Source of the DNA: Chryseobacterium defluvii
GTDB taxonomy: Bacteria; Bacteroidota; Bacteroidia; Flavobacteriales; Weeksellaceae
Assembly (NCBI RefSeq): GCF_014204415.1
Contig: NZ_JACHLE010000001.1
Coordinates: 1,302,001 to 1,366,000, forward strand
DNA length: 64,000 nucleotides
Reading direction: 5' to 3'
Shown here piece by piece: positions 50,939-58,831 of the stretch (within the stretch, counting starts at the first letter, position 1; each line of letters begins with the position of its first letter). The position numbers and the translations under genes are program-made. Below the pieces are notes generated by a model that saw nothing but the letters and a program-made list of their open reading frames with translations, was not told the origin of the DNA and did no database searches.

Positions 50939-51985
50939 ATGATCTCAAGGGCTATCGGTTTAATGTCCGGAACCAGCCTGGACGGGTTAGATATTTGCTT
51001 TGCACAGTTTGAAAGGCAGGATACCCGGTGGAATTTTCAGATTCTTGAAGCTGAAACGATACCCTATCCTAAAATCTGGGAAGAAAAACTCAGAAATTCC
51101 ATTCATTTGAATGCCGAAGATCTGTTGGAACTGAATTCCGAATATGGATTTTATCTGGGACAGCTCACTCATGAGTTCATTCAGAAGCACCAGCTTGAAA
51201 ATATAGACCTGATTGCTTCTCACGGGCATACGGTATTTCACCAGCCTCAAAAAAAATTCACTCTGCAGATTGGCGATGGCAGGGCCATTAAACTGGAAAC
51301 CGGGCTTCTCGTGATTTATGATTTTAGGTTACAGGATGTGCTGATGGGCGGAAATGGTGCTCCATTGGTACCTATAGGGGACGAACTGCTTTTCTCATCC
51401 TATGATACCTGCCTCAATCTGGGTGGATTTTCCAATATCTCATTGAAGACTAATAATAAAAGGATTGCTTTCGATATTGCCCCTGTGAATATTGTCCTGA
51501 ACAAAATAGTTCAAAAGCTGAATAAGAACTTTGATGAAAACGGGGAACTGGCCAGAACAGGAAAAATTGATGAAAATTTATTAGCTAAGCTGGATTCATT
51601 AGAATTTTATAAACATTCTTATCCGAAATCTTTAGGAATTGAATGGTGCAACACCCATATTTTTCCTTTATTTGAGGGTATTGATGCGCTGGATCTACTG
51701 GCAACTTTTACCGAGCATGCCAGCAGGCAGATCTCCAAAGTGATCAATGAATACCATCTGAAAAACATTCTTTTTACTGGAGGAGGAACCTATAACACCT
51801 ATCTGGTTGAAAAAATAAGAGAGAAAACCAAAGCAGAGATCATCATCCCTGAAAAAGAAATTATTGACTATAAAGAGGCATTAATATTTGCATTCATGGG
51901 AGTTTTAAGGCTCAATAACAAGATTAATGTCCTTTCTTCAGCCACAGGAAGCTCCACTGATCATAGTTCGGGAATTATTGTATAA
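50939..51985 (+). CDS. anmK: Anhydro-N-acetylmuramic acid kinase
   Basis: Cytosolic kinase that converts anhydroMurNAc released by lytic transglycosylases to MurNAc-6-phosphate, for recycling of peptidoglycan. 348 aa from ATG 50939 (a possible earlier ATG at 50903 adds MIINSYGKFIYP, not typical). Phosphate-binding GLMSGTSLDGLD (about 7-18), SHGHTVFHQP, APLVPIGDELLFSSY, NLGGFSNIS and LFTGGGTYNTYLV. A normal length and complete motif set. Follows lptC with a 219-base spacer; followed by a weak hairpin. Monocistronic. Confidence 0.95.
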   Translation: MISRAIGLMSGTSLDGLDICFAQFERQDTRWNFQILEAETIPYPKIWEEKLRNSIHLNAEDLLELNSEYGFYLGQLTHEFIQKHQLENIDLIASHGHTVFHQPQKKFTLQIGDGRAIKLETGLLVIYDFRLQDVLMGGNGAPLVPIGDELLFSSYDTCLNLGGFSNISLKTNNKRIAFDIAPVNIVLNKIVQKLNKNFDENGELARTGKIDENLLAKLDSLEFYKHSYPKSLGIEWCNTHIFPLFEGIDALDLLATFTEHASRQISKVINEYHLKNILFTGGGTYNTYLVEKIREKTKAEIIIPEKEIIDYKEALIFAFMGVLRLNNKINVLSSATGSSTDHSSGIIV

Positions 51986-52014
51986 AAAAACCTTCATTTC
52001 TGGAGGCTTTTTTT
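51984..52014 (+). terminator. Possible terminator after anmK
   Basis: AAAAACCTTC and GGAGGCTTTTT can form a short imperfect stem followed by a T-run. Confidence 0.5.
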
Positions 52015-52033
52015 GACTTGTTGACAACAACAC

Positions 52034-52144
52034 TATTGCAATTGAGTTTGAATTTTCTAAAGTAATATAGCCCAATTTTGCTTCCTAGCCAAAAACTATT
52101 GAATAAACAATAGAAAACAAGAGGCTTAAAATATACTTATACAT
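52034..52144 (-). pseudogene. Decayed N-terminal copy of the 52293 gene
   Basis: About 110 bases match the 5' part of the 52293 gene (52672-52784) at roughly nine of ten bases. Minus-strand ATG at 52144 gives MYKYILSLLFSIVYSIVFG then TAG, then EAKLGYITLENSNSIAI and loss of similarity at 52034. The intact gene reads SIVFSQEAKLGYITLENSNS. Confidence 0.8.
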
Positions 52145-52153
52145 TATTTTTAT

Positions 52154-52273
52154 TTATTGTTTTGTAAGTATAATCTCATCTGGAAGACGCTCCGGAAAAG
52201 GGTCAGCATCATAATACGGGCAATCAGGTGTAATAATATCTGTAGTATTTACAAATCTCCAATTGAGTTTTGC
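52154..52273 (-). pseudogene. C-terminal remnant of a DUF6705-like protein
   Basis: An open stretch on the minus strand encodes AKLNWRFVNTTDIITPDC then PYYDADPFPERLPDEIIL and TKQ before TAA at 52154-52156. The ending (I/M)ILTKQ is the same as that of the intact DUF6705-like gene at 53457, and the KLNW start suits that family's last strand. No start codon remains. Confidence 0.65.
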
Positions 52274-52292
52274 TTAGATAGAATTTGTGAAA

Positions 52293-52760
52293 CTAATTAA
52301 TTCCATAAATTTTAACTTTTGCTGATTTTAAAATTGACTGAACTGCAATTAAAAAATCTTTGTAAGGAGTGTCTTTATCTCCTTTACTTAATCCATAAAC
52401 ACTATATTCCACAGACGCATCTATACTGCCAAACTTCAATGTTGTATAATCTCCATCAATTACTGTTTGAAAGTCATTCATTAAGTCAATAGGATTAATT
52501 TTTAAAATGGCATTTACAATTTCAATATATTCATTTTCCGGTAAGGTATATTTCTCGATGAGTTCTTTTTTCTCTTTTACCGAGTATTTTGTAATTTTTA
52601 TTTCCGTATGGCTATCTCTTTTACCGAGGTCATAGATAGGTTTGAAAATTTCAATTTTAATATGAGACCCTATTACAATTGAGTTTGAATTTTCTAAAGT
52701 AATATAGCCTAATTTTGCTTCCTGACTAAAAACTATTGAAGAAACAATAGAAAACAACAA
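52293..52760 (-). CDS. Secreted protein of unknown family, non-ATG start
   Basis: 155 aa if started at TTG 52760; translation in the same frame upstream gives NKYILSLL, completing the signal peptide NKYILSLLFSIVSSIVFSQ, but the expected first codon reads ATA, where the decayed copy at 52144 has ATG. The mature part (EAKLGYITLENSNSIVIGS...) is mixed alpha/beta with no motif I recognise, and ends AKVKIYGIN. Either an unusual start is used, or the gene is losing expression. It lies in a row of small secreted-protein genes downstream of the JAMM-like lipoprotein, all on the minus strand, and is AT-rich. Confidence 0.55.
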   Translation of the reverse strand: MLFSIVSSIVFSQEAKLGYITLENSNSIVIGSHIKIEIFKPIYDLGKRDSHTEIKITKYSVKEKKELIEKYTLPENEYIEIVNAILKINPIDLMNDFQTVIDGDYTTLKFGSIDASVEYSVYGLSKGDKDTPYKDFLIAVQSILKSAKVKIYGIN

Positions 52761-52789
52761 GCTTAAAATATACTTATTTATTTTATTTA

Positions 52790-52838
52790 TTACTTAATAG
52801 GTATCATTTCCATAGCACTGGAAAAGGGCTGTCAAAAA
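52790..52838 (-). pseudogene. Short C-terminal remnant (MEMIPIK end)
   Basis: The stretch just downstream of the 52840 gene encodes IFDSPFSSAMEMIPIK before TAA at 52790-52792, like the STFPMEMILTKQ end of the 53457 protein. With the remnant at 52154 it shows that DUF6705-like gene ends have been duplicated and lost here. Confidence 0.45.
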
Positions 52839-52839
52839 T

Positions 52840-53454
52840 TTATAATATAAAACCATAAAGTGCAAGGGCATATTTTCTCTTCTCTTTATAATAAGGTTTA
52901 TTATATTTCACAATACACAAAGTTTGATAATATTCTTCAGATATATTTAACTTTACTCTTTGAGAGTTCTTAAATTTTTGTGGTTGTATTAGTGAATAAT
53001 TAATAAATGGGTATGATGTTTTGTAAGGTAAAATCCATTTAGAGGTTTTATAGTATACTTTTTCAATATAGTTTTGTTCCAAACCATCTTTACCGGTTAA
53101 AATACCAATTATAGCATATTTTCCTTTCAAAGGACGCCTATATCCAAACTCATTACAATATTCAGAAGAAAATTCAATTGTGTCATTAATATACCTCCCT
53201 TTCAATATTTTTATTATTCTATATTTAGAGTAATATTCTCCGCCACCCATACAATAAGGCTTAGTGATCTTAGGATGACATCTATCATCTTCTTCGTTTT
53301 CTATACAATCCTTCCTTTCAGCAGGAATATAAGTGGAAGCATATGGTCTATGATGCTCTTCTATTTTTTCACCAATAAAATAAAACTGATTATTACTTTC
53401 TTGTGAACAGACATTATTAAAAACAAAGAATAATATAAAATAATACGCTTTCAT
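52840..53454 (-). CDS. Secreted protein of unknown family, Cys-containing
   Basis: 204 aa. Signal peptide MKAYYFILFFVFNNVCS; the mature part QESNNQFYFIGEKIEEHHRP has ERKDCIENEEDDRCHPKITK, PYCMGGGEYYSKY and SSEYCNEFGYRRPLKGKYAI; five or so cysteines could form disulfides outside the cytoplasm. The RIIKILKGRYINDTIEFSSEYC pattern resembles a small beta-barrel found in secreted flavobacterial proteins, in which KGxxxDxxxF...C repeats, but I cannot assign a family. Starts two bases after the 53457 gene stops, so it is cotranscribed with it. Confidence 0.65.
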   Translation of the reverse strand: MKAYYFILFFVFNNVCSQESNNQFYFIGEKIEEHHRPYASTYIPAERKDCIENEEDDRCHPKITKPYCMGGGEYYSKYRIIKILKGRYINDTIEFSSEYCNEFGYRRPLKGKYAIIGILTGKDGLEQNYIEKVYYKTSKWILPYKTSYPFINYSLIQPQKFKNSQRVKLNISEEYYQTLCIVKYNKPYYKEKRKYALALYGFIL

Positions 53455-53456
53455 AA

Positions 53457-54047
53457 TTACTGCTTGGTAAGTATCATTTCCATAGGAAATGTGCTACCTC
53501 CTTGTGGATCATTAGGTGGATTTCTTACCCCCGTATTTTTATTGATTGTAATAACATGTTCCGTTTCATACATATTCATTTTAACCTGGGTAGGAGATAA
53601 GCTTTCCAATATCACATCAAAATTTTTATATTTCTTATAATCTTGAAAACGTATAGCAGAAATTTGAGAATGACAGTTCAATATGAAATGGACATTTAAA
53701 CCGTAGTCTTTAGACAAATCATCAGAAGAGGTATCAGCTATTATTAAACCGTTTTCTTTATACTTATAATACCCCACTAGTCTATCCTCATAATAATCAT
53801 CATTTCCATATTGATTGAAATGATGCTTTACTTGTTTTGTTAAAGTCAATGTGAATTCCCTGTTCCCATTTGTCCATTTCCATGTCCCTGCATATTTATC
53901 TAAAACATTATTGAGATCTTTGTTGTAATAATCTCCTGAGCTACGATCAAAATATGAGTCGCAATCAGTTAGGTTTACTATATGATTTTGTGCTTTACAT
54001 TGCACAAATAAAAATATGATGGTTGCTAATAAAAATATCTTTTTCAT
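53457..54047 (-). CDS. DUF6705-like secreted protein
   Basis: 196 aa. Signal peptide MKKIFLLATIIFLFVQC with a lipobox-like VQC; the core LDKYAGTWKWTNGNREFTLT, VGYYKYKENGLIIADTSS and final STFPMEMILTKQ match the plan of DUF6705 proteins, which are small secreted proteins, often in several copies, known mainly from Chryseobacterium and relatives. Function unknown; lipocalin-like GTWxW suggests a small beta-barrel. It is 18 bases downstream of the JAMM-like lipoprotein gene and part of the same operon. Confidence 0.65.
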   Translation of the reverse strand: MKKIFLLATIIFLFVQCKAQNHIVNLTDCDSYFDRSSGDYYNKDLNNVLDKYAGTWKWTNGNREFTLTLTKQVKHHFNQYGNDDYYEDRLVGYYKYKENGLIIADTSSDDLSKDYGLNVHFILNCHSQISAIRFQDYKKYKNFDVILESLSPTQVKMNMYETEHVITINKNTGVRNPPNDPQGGSTFPMEMILTKQ

Positions 54048-54065
54048 AATTATTGATTTTAAATA

Positions 54066-55652
54066 TTAAGGTTGAGGACATGGTATTTTCTGTATGCTTC
54101 CGTCGGGGTTCAGTGTCAATTTTTTCCATTGATTACTTTCATGCTGATATAGAAATACTGAGTTTCCATTACCAAAATCTTTAGTATTGAGCACTTTCAT
54201 CATCATCTTTTCAGCCATATCTGCTGTATAATCTTGTTTTGTATTCATTTCTCCATCTTTTTCATAAATTTTTTTCATACGATCTTCTGCCAATGCCCTT
54301 CCTTCCTTTGTATTGAGATCCATTCCATCAAACAGTGCATCTAATGCAGTAATATCCTGCATTCTTAAAGCATAAGATGTGCCATTAAAATTAACTAAAA
54401 ACATGGAAAACTCATTTTTCCTAAAGGGTACCAAATATTTATAATGATCATAAAAAGTTACCATATCTACAAACGAGAAAATAGGAATGCCTCCGGGACA
54501 ATGATTATGCATCCCTGCTATATCGTAATTGCCTTGCATATTTTGAACCCTTTTTGTACCGTCAGCCTGAAAGTTTGCCTGGCTTTGGGTAATAGAATAT
54601 GAAATCTTTCCTTTATACTTTTCTACTATTACACTTGTTTCGTGCATATCAGGATTGGGCATAGTTACCCTGTTTTTAATGCTGTCCATTTTATGCTTGA
54701 ATGCTGCATCATCAGTTTTTTCCTTCAGCCTTTCACAATCTGTTTTTGGGTCTTCTACTTCAAGAGGTCCTAAATTCGGCAGGGTAGGTGTTCCGGTATT
54801 ACACCCTTCCTGGGTTCCCAAAGTAGAATTAGGATTTTGTGGCTGGGTAATGATGCCGTTTCCTCCACAGGGATTATCCGGGTTGGTTCCATTGTTGGGG
54901 TTTGTAGGGTTTCCGCCTCCTGTCTCCGGGTAGGTTACTCCCGGTGTGGTTCCTGTCTCTGTACCGCCACCGCCTACCATAGTGCATACACGGGTTACCG
55001 TAATCACCAGTACAGACTGTACATCTGCCTCACAGGGGCCACCGTCTTCATCAGAAGCTTCCCCATGATGATGGGCGTTTTCACTACAGGAGGTATAATA
55101 AGAAACGGTTTTATAGTAACAGACCAAATCCTGCTTCATGGCAGAGGAATACGTTCCGCTTTCCAATGGGGTGTATTCTACCTTTCCCGTAAGGTCTACG
55201 GTTCCCCCTGTATTCATTATCTGTTTTTCCTGATCGGTAAGATGATAAGTGATCAGCATTTCTCTCCAGCTTCCATCCGAAAGAGGGCTTAATACCAGAT
55301 TTTCTACAGGAGCATTAGCAGGGGCATTCTCTCTTTCTATTTTGAAAGTATAGGTATAAAAATCCGGTCCGTTCTCAATATAGATCACATCATCCGTATT
55401 GATGGAAACACCGTTTCCATAACTAATTACTTTCCCAAAAGCATTGGTCTTAACCTCAGCCTCTATCTTTTCTATTTTCGGAAGAAGCCTGTCTCTGTGT
55501 TTGCTTTGGTTAAGAGAAATTCTTTTAGAAGTTAATGAAAACGAAGCATTGGAGTTATTCAAATTATCTTCACTGAGGGTTTCTGTTCTACAGCCGAATA
55601 GCAGCAATAATGATACTGCTGCAAGCATCAAATAATTAAACTTTCTCATCAT
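54066..55652 (-). CDS. Lipoprotein with C-terminal JAMM/MPN-like metal motif
   Basis: 528 aa. Signal with lipobox LLLFGC (Cys21). About 60-225 form a beta-rich region with a CYYKTVSYYTSCSENAHHHG patch; 226-300 is a Gly/Thr/Pro/Asn linker; the C-terminal part (about 305-528) holds HNHCPGGIPIFSFVD at 382-396: His382, His384, Ser393 and Asp396 in the spacing of a JAMM metallopeptidase (H-x-H-x(7-8)-S-xx-D), with Glu338 or Glu344 as a candidate general base. A JAMM fold would make it a zinc isopeptidase or deaminase-like enzyme on the cell surface; the assignment rests on motif alone. It leads an operon of small secreted proteins and is divergent from an XRE regulator. Confidence 0.7.
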   Translation of the reverse strand: MMRKFNYLMLAAVSLLLLFGCRTETLSEDNLNNSNASFSLTSKRISLNQSKHRDRLLPKIEKIEAEVKTNAFGKVISYGNGVSINTDDVIYIENGPDFYTYTFKIERENAPANAPVENLVLSPLSDGSWREMLITYHLTDQEKQIMNTGGTVDLTGKVEYTPLESGTYSSAMKQDLVCYYKTVSYYTSCSENAHHHGEASDEDGGPCEADVQSVLVITVTRVCTMVGGGGTETGTTPGVTYPETGGGNPTNPNNGTNPDNPCGGNGIITQPQNPNSTLGTQEGCNTGTPTLPNLGPLEVEDPKTDCERLKEKTDDAAFKHKMDSIKNRVTMPNPDMHETSVIVEKYKGKISYSITQSQANFQADGTKRVQNMQGNYDIAGMHNHCPGGIPIFSFVDMVTFYDHYKYLVPFRKNEFSMFLVNFNGTSYALRMQDITALDALFDGMDLNTKEGRALAEDRMKKIYEKDGEMNTKQDYTADMAEKMMMKVLNTKDFGNGNSVFLYQHESNQWKKLTLNPDGSIQKIPCPQP

Positions 55653-55757
55653 TTGTTGAATTAAATTATTTTACAAGTATACAATATTTTCTGTTTCAAT
55701 AGTATAACTTTTACAAAAAAAATATTACTTTAGCAACTGAAATTACAACGTATAGTT

Positions 55758-56159
55758 ATGGACACCATGGAAGTTATTATAGAAAAAATAAAGGAGTACC
55801 GCAAAAAGAAAGGGTTTTCCCATGAAAATATGGCAGAAGAGCTGCACATCAGCCAGGCAGCCTACAGCAAAATAGAAAAGAATGAAACGAAGCTTACAGT
55901 AGACAGGCTTTACCAAATTGCTGAAATATTAGAAACTCCCGTGTATGAGCTATTAGATGTAATACCCAACAATATTTACAACCAGCAAAATTTTTATGAT
56001 GCTTCTGTAGGCTATCAGGATATTCAAAATTTATATCAGGAAAATAAAGATAAGACTGAAAAAATAGAAACTTTATATGAGGAAAGATTAAAAGATAAGG
56101 ATAAAATGATTGAGCAGTTGCAAAGCGTTATTAATCTGTTAAAAAATAGTTCTACATAA
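55758..56159 (+). CDS. XRE family regulator with C-terminal coiled coil
   Basis: 133 aa. HTH_3 domain at about 8-65 (YRKKKGFSHENMAEELHISQ, AAYSKIEKNETKLTVDRLYQ, VYELLDV), then a Tyr/Asn linker and a coiled coil with heptads (KDKTEKIETLYEERLKDKDK MIEQLQSVINLL) for dimerisation. ATG 55758 or 55767 may be used; the first is kept. Divergent from the JAMM-like lipoprotein operon across a 105-base spacer; it probably regulates that operon. Followed by a good terminator. Confidence 0.85.
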   Translation: MDTMEVIIEKIKEYRKKKGFSHENMAEELHISQAAYSKIEKNETKLTVDRLYQIAEILETPVYELLDVIPNNIYNQQNFYDASVGYQDIQNLYQENKDKTEKIETLYEERLKDKDKMIEQLQSVINLLKNSST

Positions 56160-56160
56160 A

Positions 56161-56190
56161 AAAGCGATCATTTTAAAGATCGCTTTCTAT
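56161..56190. terminator. Terminator after the XRE gene
   Basis: Stem AAAGCGATC / GATCGCTTT with an eight-base loop, then CTATC; also on the 3' side of the SRPBCC gene. Confidence 0.7.
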
Positions 56191-56206
56191 CTATAGTATA
56201 TGAAAC

Positions 56207-56596
56207 TTATTTATAAGCTTCTATCTTATCCGTCAGGGTATTGATGAAGTTCTGCAAAGGCTTCTCTACCATCATTTTGATAAAAGGATTGAAGTTCCCT
56301 TCAAAAAGCATCTGCACTTCAGTCTGGTTTTCATTCACCGGATTCAATGTAGCCGTCAGCGAAAAGTCAAGGCTTGAGCTTGCAGATTTTAAAACCGCTT
56401 TTTGGTCAGTAACCTCGTCTATTTTCAAAGCGATCTCAGGCATCCCCTGCAGTCCGAATTTAAAGCCGTTATCTCTGGTTTCAAATTTCTGAAGCCCATC
56501 CGGCATAAAATCTTTGTAATTTTCCGGAGATTTCAGGAGTTCTGACAATTCTTTAGATGATTTATTGACAATAATTTTTCGTCCTTCTAAATTCAT
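56207..56596 (-). CDS. SRPBCC family protein
   Basis: 129 aa. A START/polyketide-cyclase-like small fold with beta-strands and a long C-terminal helix (FNPFIKMMVEKPLQNFINTL). The N-terminus NLEGRKIIVNKSSKELSELL and FETRDNGFKFGLQGMPEIAL suit the family. Such single-domain proteins bind hydrophobic ligands; the substrate is not predictable. In flavobacteria a similar gene often lies next to pyrE; here it is divergent from a Nudix gene with a 29-base spacer. Confidence 0.8.
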   Translation of the reverse strand: MNLEGRKIIVNKSSKELSELLKSPENYKDFMPDGLQKFETRDNGFKFGLQGMPEIALKIDEVTDQKAVLKSASSSLDFSLTATLNPVNENQTEVQMLFEGNFNPFIKMMVEKPLQNFINTLTDKIEAYK

Positions 56597-56600
56597 TTTT

Positions 56601-56608
56601 TATTTTTG
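56601..56608 (+). promoter_or_regulatory. -7 box (TATTTTTG) of the Nudix gene
   Basis: Exact TAnnTTTG match 18 bases before the ATG at 56626; it overlaps the start region of the divergent SRPBCC gene. Confidence 0.5.
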
Positions 56609-56625
56609 TATTTAAATTCTTACAA

Positions 56626-57231
56626 ATGTATAAAGTTTTTGTGAACGAAAAAAAATTATTACTGTCGAAGCAGCCTGAAAATCTGGAAAAAAGACTTGAA
56701 TATGAAAATTTCACAACTTTAGAAATCGGATTGGATCTTTTAGAGAACACATCAGCCAAAGAGCTGAATATCTATGGAGAAAATCTGGATGATATTTGGA
56801 AGGAATTTCAAAACCTTTTCAGGATCATAGAAGCTGCCGGAGGGATCGTGAGTAATCATCAGAAAGAAATTCTTTTTATCAGGAGGCTCGGCAAATGGGA
56901 TCTCCCGAAGGGCAAAATGGAAAAAGGGGAATCCCGGGAAGAATCTGCTGTAAGGGAGATCGAAGAAGAAACCGGCCTGAAGGATGTGGAGCTGGGCCAG
57001 TTCATCAATACCACCTACCATATCTATGTGGAAAGGAACGGCGAAAAGATCCTGAAATGCACGCATTGGTTTGCCATGAACTTTAACGGCGAAGACACTT
57101 CGAAACCCCAGATAGAAGAAGGCATTACGGAGGTAGCCTGGAAAAATATTTCTCAGATAGAGAATGAGGTCTTTCCTAATACTTTTAAAAATATTAAGCT
57201 TATCATCAAAGAATTCCGGAGCAATACATAA
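56626..57231 (+). CDS. Nudix hydrolase
   Basis: 201 aa. N-terminal 65 residues (MYKVFVNEKKLLLSKQPENL) form a small alpha/beta part; the Nudix box GKMEKGESREESAVREIEEE followed by TGL (about 102-124) fits GX5EX7REUXEEXGU. The surrounding IRRLGKWDLPKGK and THWFAMNFN are as in other family members. It probably hydrolyses a nucleoside diphosphate linked to some other moiety; substrate unknown. Alone in its direction. Confidence 0.9.
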   Translation: MYKVFVNEKKLLLSKQPENLEKRLEYENFTTLEIGLDLLENTSAKELNIYGENLDDIWKEFQNLFRIIEAAGGIVSNHQKEILFIRRLGKWDLPKGKMEKGESREESAVREIEEETGLKDVELGQFINTTYHIYVERNGEKILKCTHWFAMNFNGEDTSKPQIEEGITEVAWKNISQIENEVFPNTFKNIKLIIKEFRSNT

Positions 57232-57494
57232 TATATAATACATAATAAAGCTACTGAAGTTCCTAAAAAATAAAACCACAAAAGTCACAAAAGTTTTTTT
57301 AACATATGAGTTTTTTCTGAACACTTTAGTTACTTAACTTTCAAAATCATGCTGTTTTAAAGTGTCACATAAGCTGAAGATTTTAACTTGGCTCTATTGG
57401 ATTAAAAAACTAATGTGCTCTTGTATACACAACGGCACTAAGCTTTATAAAACTAAAGTGTTTATAAATACTTTTACGGTTATTAGGATAAAAT

Positions 57495-58766
57495 TCAGAT
57501 AAATTCTGCTGCTTTTTCCAGAGAAATCCCTCTTGAGGCTTTTAATAGAACATTATGGGACTGTATCTTATTCTGTTTCAAATATTCAATCAATTCATCT
57601 GTACTTTCAAAAGAAATGGCAGAAGAATTAATATTTTTGAAGTTTTTACCAACCGTGATGATCTCATTGAAACCTAGTTCCCCAGCCAGTTGTAAAATGC
57701 TTTCATGCTCCCCGGCACTCTCCTCTCCCAACTCAAGCATATCTCCGATAATAATGGTCTTACTGCCTTCAAAAGTGATAAAATTGCGCAGAGAAGCCGC
57801 CATAGAGCTTGGATTGGCATTGTAAGTATCCAACACCAATGTTTTATCCTCTTTCTTTACGATTTGGGAACGCATATTGGTAGGGGTATAGTTTTCTATC
57901 GCATGCTTTATCTTTTCAATATCAACACCAAAGTGGAGCCCCAGACTCGCTGCTGCACACAGATTGGTAAAATTGTATTCCCCGGTAAGCTTAGACAGCA
58001 TTTCTACACCCTGATACACTAAACCTACGCAATGCTCTTTTGAAAACAATCCGAAATTATACTTTGAGCTTTCTTTTCCGAAAGTTATTTTGGGTTCGTA
58101 CCCCTCCGTCTTTTCTATCTGAATGGCATCGTTTTCATTAACTAAAATAGTTTGATTGTGATTTTTCAGGTAATCATAAAGCTCAGACTTCCCTTTAATA
58201 ACCCCCTCGAACCCTCCAAAGCCTTCTAAGTGGGCCTTCCCGAAATTGGTTATATATCCGTAATCGGGCCGGGAGATCGTACACAGTAATTCTATTTCCT
58301 TCTGGTGATTGGCTCCCATTTCTATAACGGCTATTTCATGCTCCGGTCTGATGGACAGAACCGTTAAAGGTACCCCGATATGGTTATTCAGATTACCAAG
58401 GGTATACTGAACATTAAATGTTTCTGAAAGCACCGCATGAATCAGCTCTTTGGTAGTGGTTTTGCCATTACTTCCGGTAAGTCCTATAACCGGAATACGG
58501 AGCTGGCTTCTGTGATGCATTGCCAGATCCTGCAAAAACTGCAATGTAGAGGGAACATAGAAAATATTTTTGTCTTCATTTTCAAAATCTTTCTGCTCTA
58601 CAATGACTGCCAGCGCACCCTCTTCTACTGCTTTCTCCGCCAGGGTTGCCGCATTGAAACTTTCTCCCGAAAAGGCAAAAAAGATATCATCTTTTTGTAT
58701 TTTCCTGCTGTCGATAGTAACGTTATTCGATCTTAAAAATAAAGGATAAAATTGTTCTATATTCAT
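57495..58766 (-). CDS. murF: UDP-N-acetylmuramoyl-tripeptide-D-alanyl-D-alanine ligase
   Basis: 423-aa cytosolic ligase adding D-Ala-D-Ala to the UDP-MurNAc-tripeptide, the last soluble step of peptidoglycan precursor synthesis. N-terminal domain with STIDSRKI-like NVTIDSRKIQKDDIFFAFSG; P-loop GLTGSNGKTTTKE (about 108-120), EMGANHQKEIELL, and the C-terminal domain with LDTYNANPSSMAASL (Asn/Asp of the UDP-sugar contact) and IIGDMLELGEES. Complete. It follows gldJ on the same strand, with a strong terminator between, an arrangement seen in many flavobacteria. Confidence 0.97.
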   Translation of the reverse strand: MNIEQFYPLFLRSNNVTIDSRKIQKDDIFFAFSGESFNAATLAEKAVEEGALAVIVEQKDFENEDKNIFYVPSTLQFLQDLAMHHRSQLRIPVIGLTGSNGKTTTKELIHAVLSETFNVQYTLGNLNNHIGVPLTVLSIRPEHEIAVIEMGANHQKEIELLCTISRPDYGYITNFGKAHLEGFGGFEGVIKGKSELYDYLKNHNQTILVNENDAIQIEKTEGYEPKITFGKESSKYNFGLFSKEHCVGLVYQGVEMLSKLTGEYNFTNLCAAASLGLHFGVDIEKIKHAIENYTPTNMRSQIVKKEDKTLVLDTYNANPSSMAASLRNFITFEGSKTIIIGDMLELGEESAGEHESILQLAGELGFNEIITVGKNFKNINSSAISFESTDELIEYLKQNKIQSHNVLLKASRGISLEKAAEFI

Positions 58767-58778
58767 GGTTCAAAAATA

Positions 58779-58810
58779 AAAAAACCTTCCGGATATCCGG
58801 AAGGTTTTTT
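58779..58810 (-). terminator. Terminator after gldJ
   Basis: Perfect 16-base inverted repeat centred at 58794/58795: AAAAAACCTTCCGGAT and ATCCGGAAGGTTTTTT. Confidence 0.85.
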
Positions 58811-58831
58811 ATAAGTATTTTTTGATAAATA

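Noticed and set aside
57232-57494. A gene or regulatory RNA in the spacer between the Nudix gene and murF
   Set aside because: No open frame with coding character and no stable hairpin; CCACAAAAGTCACAAAAGTT (about 57280) looks like a dispersed spacer repeat but has no second copy in this window.
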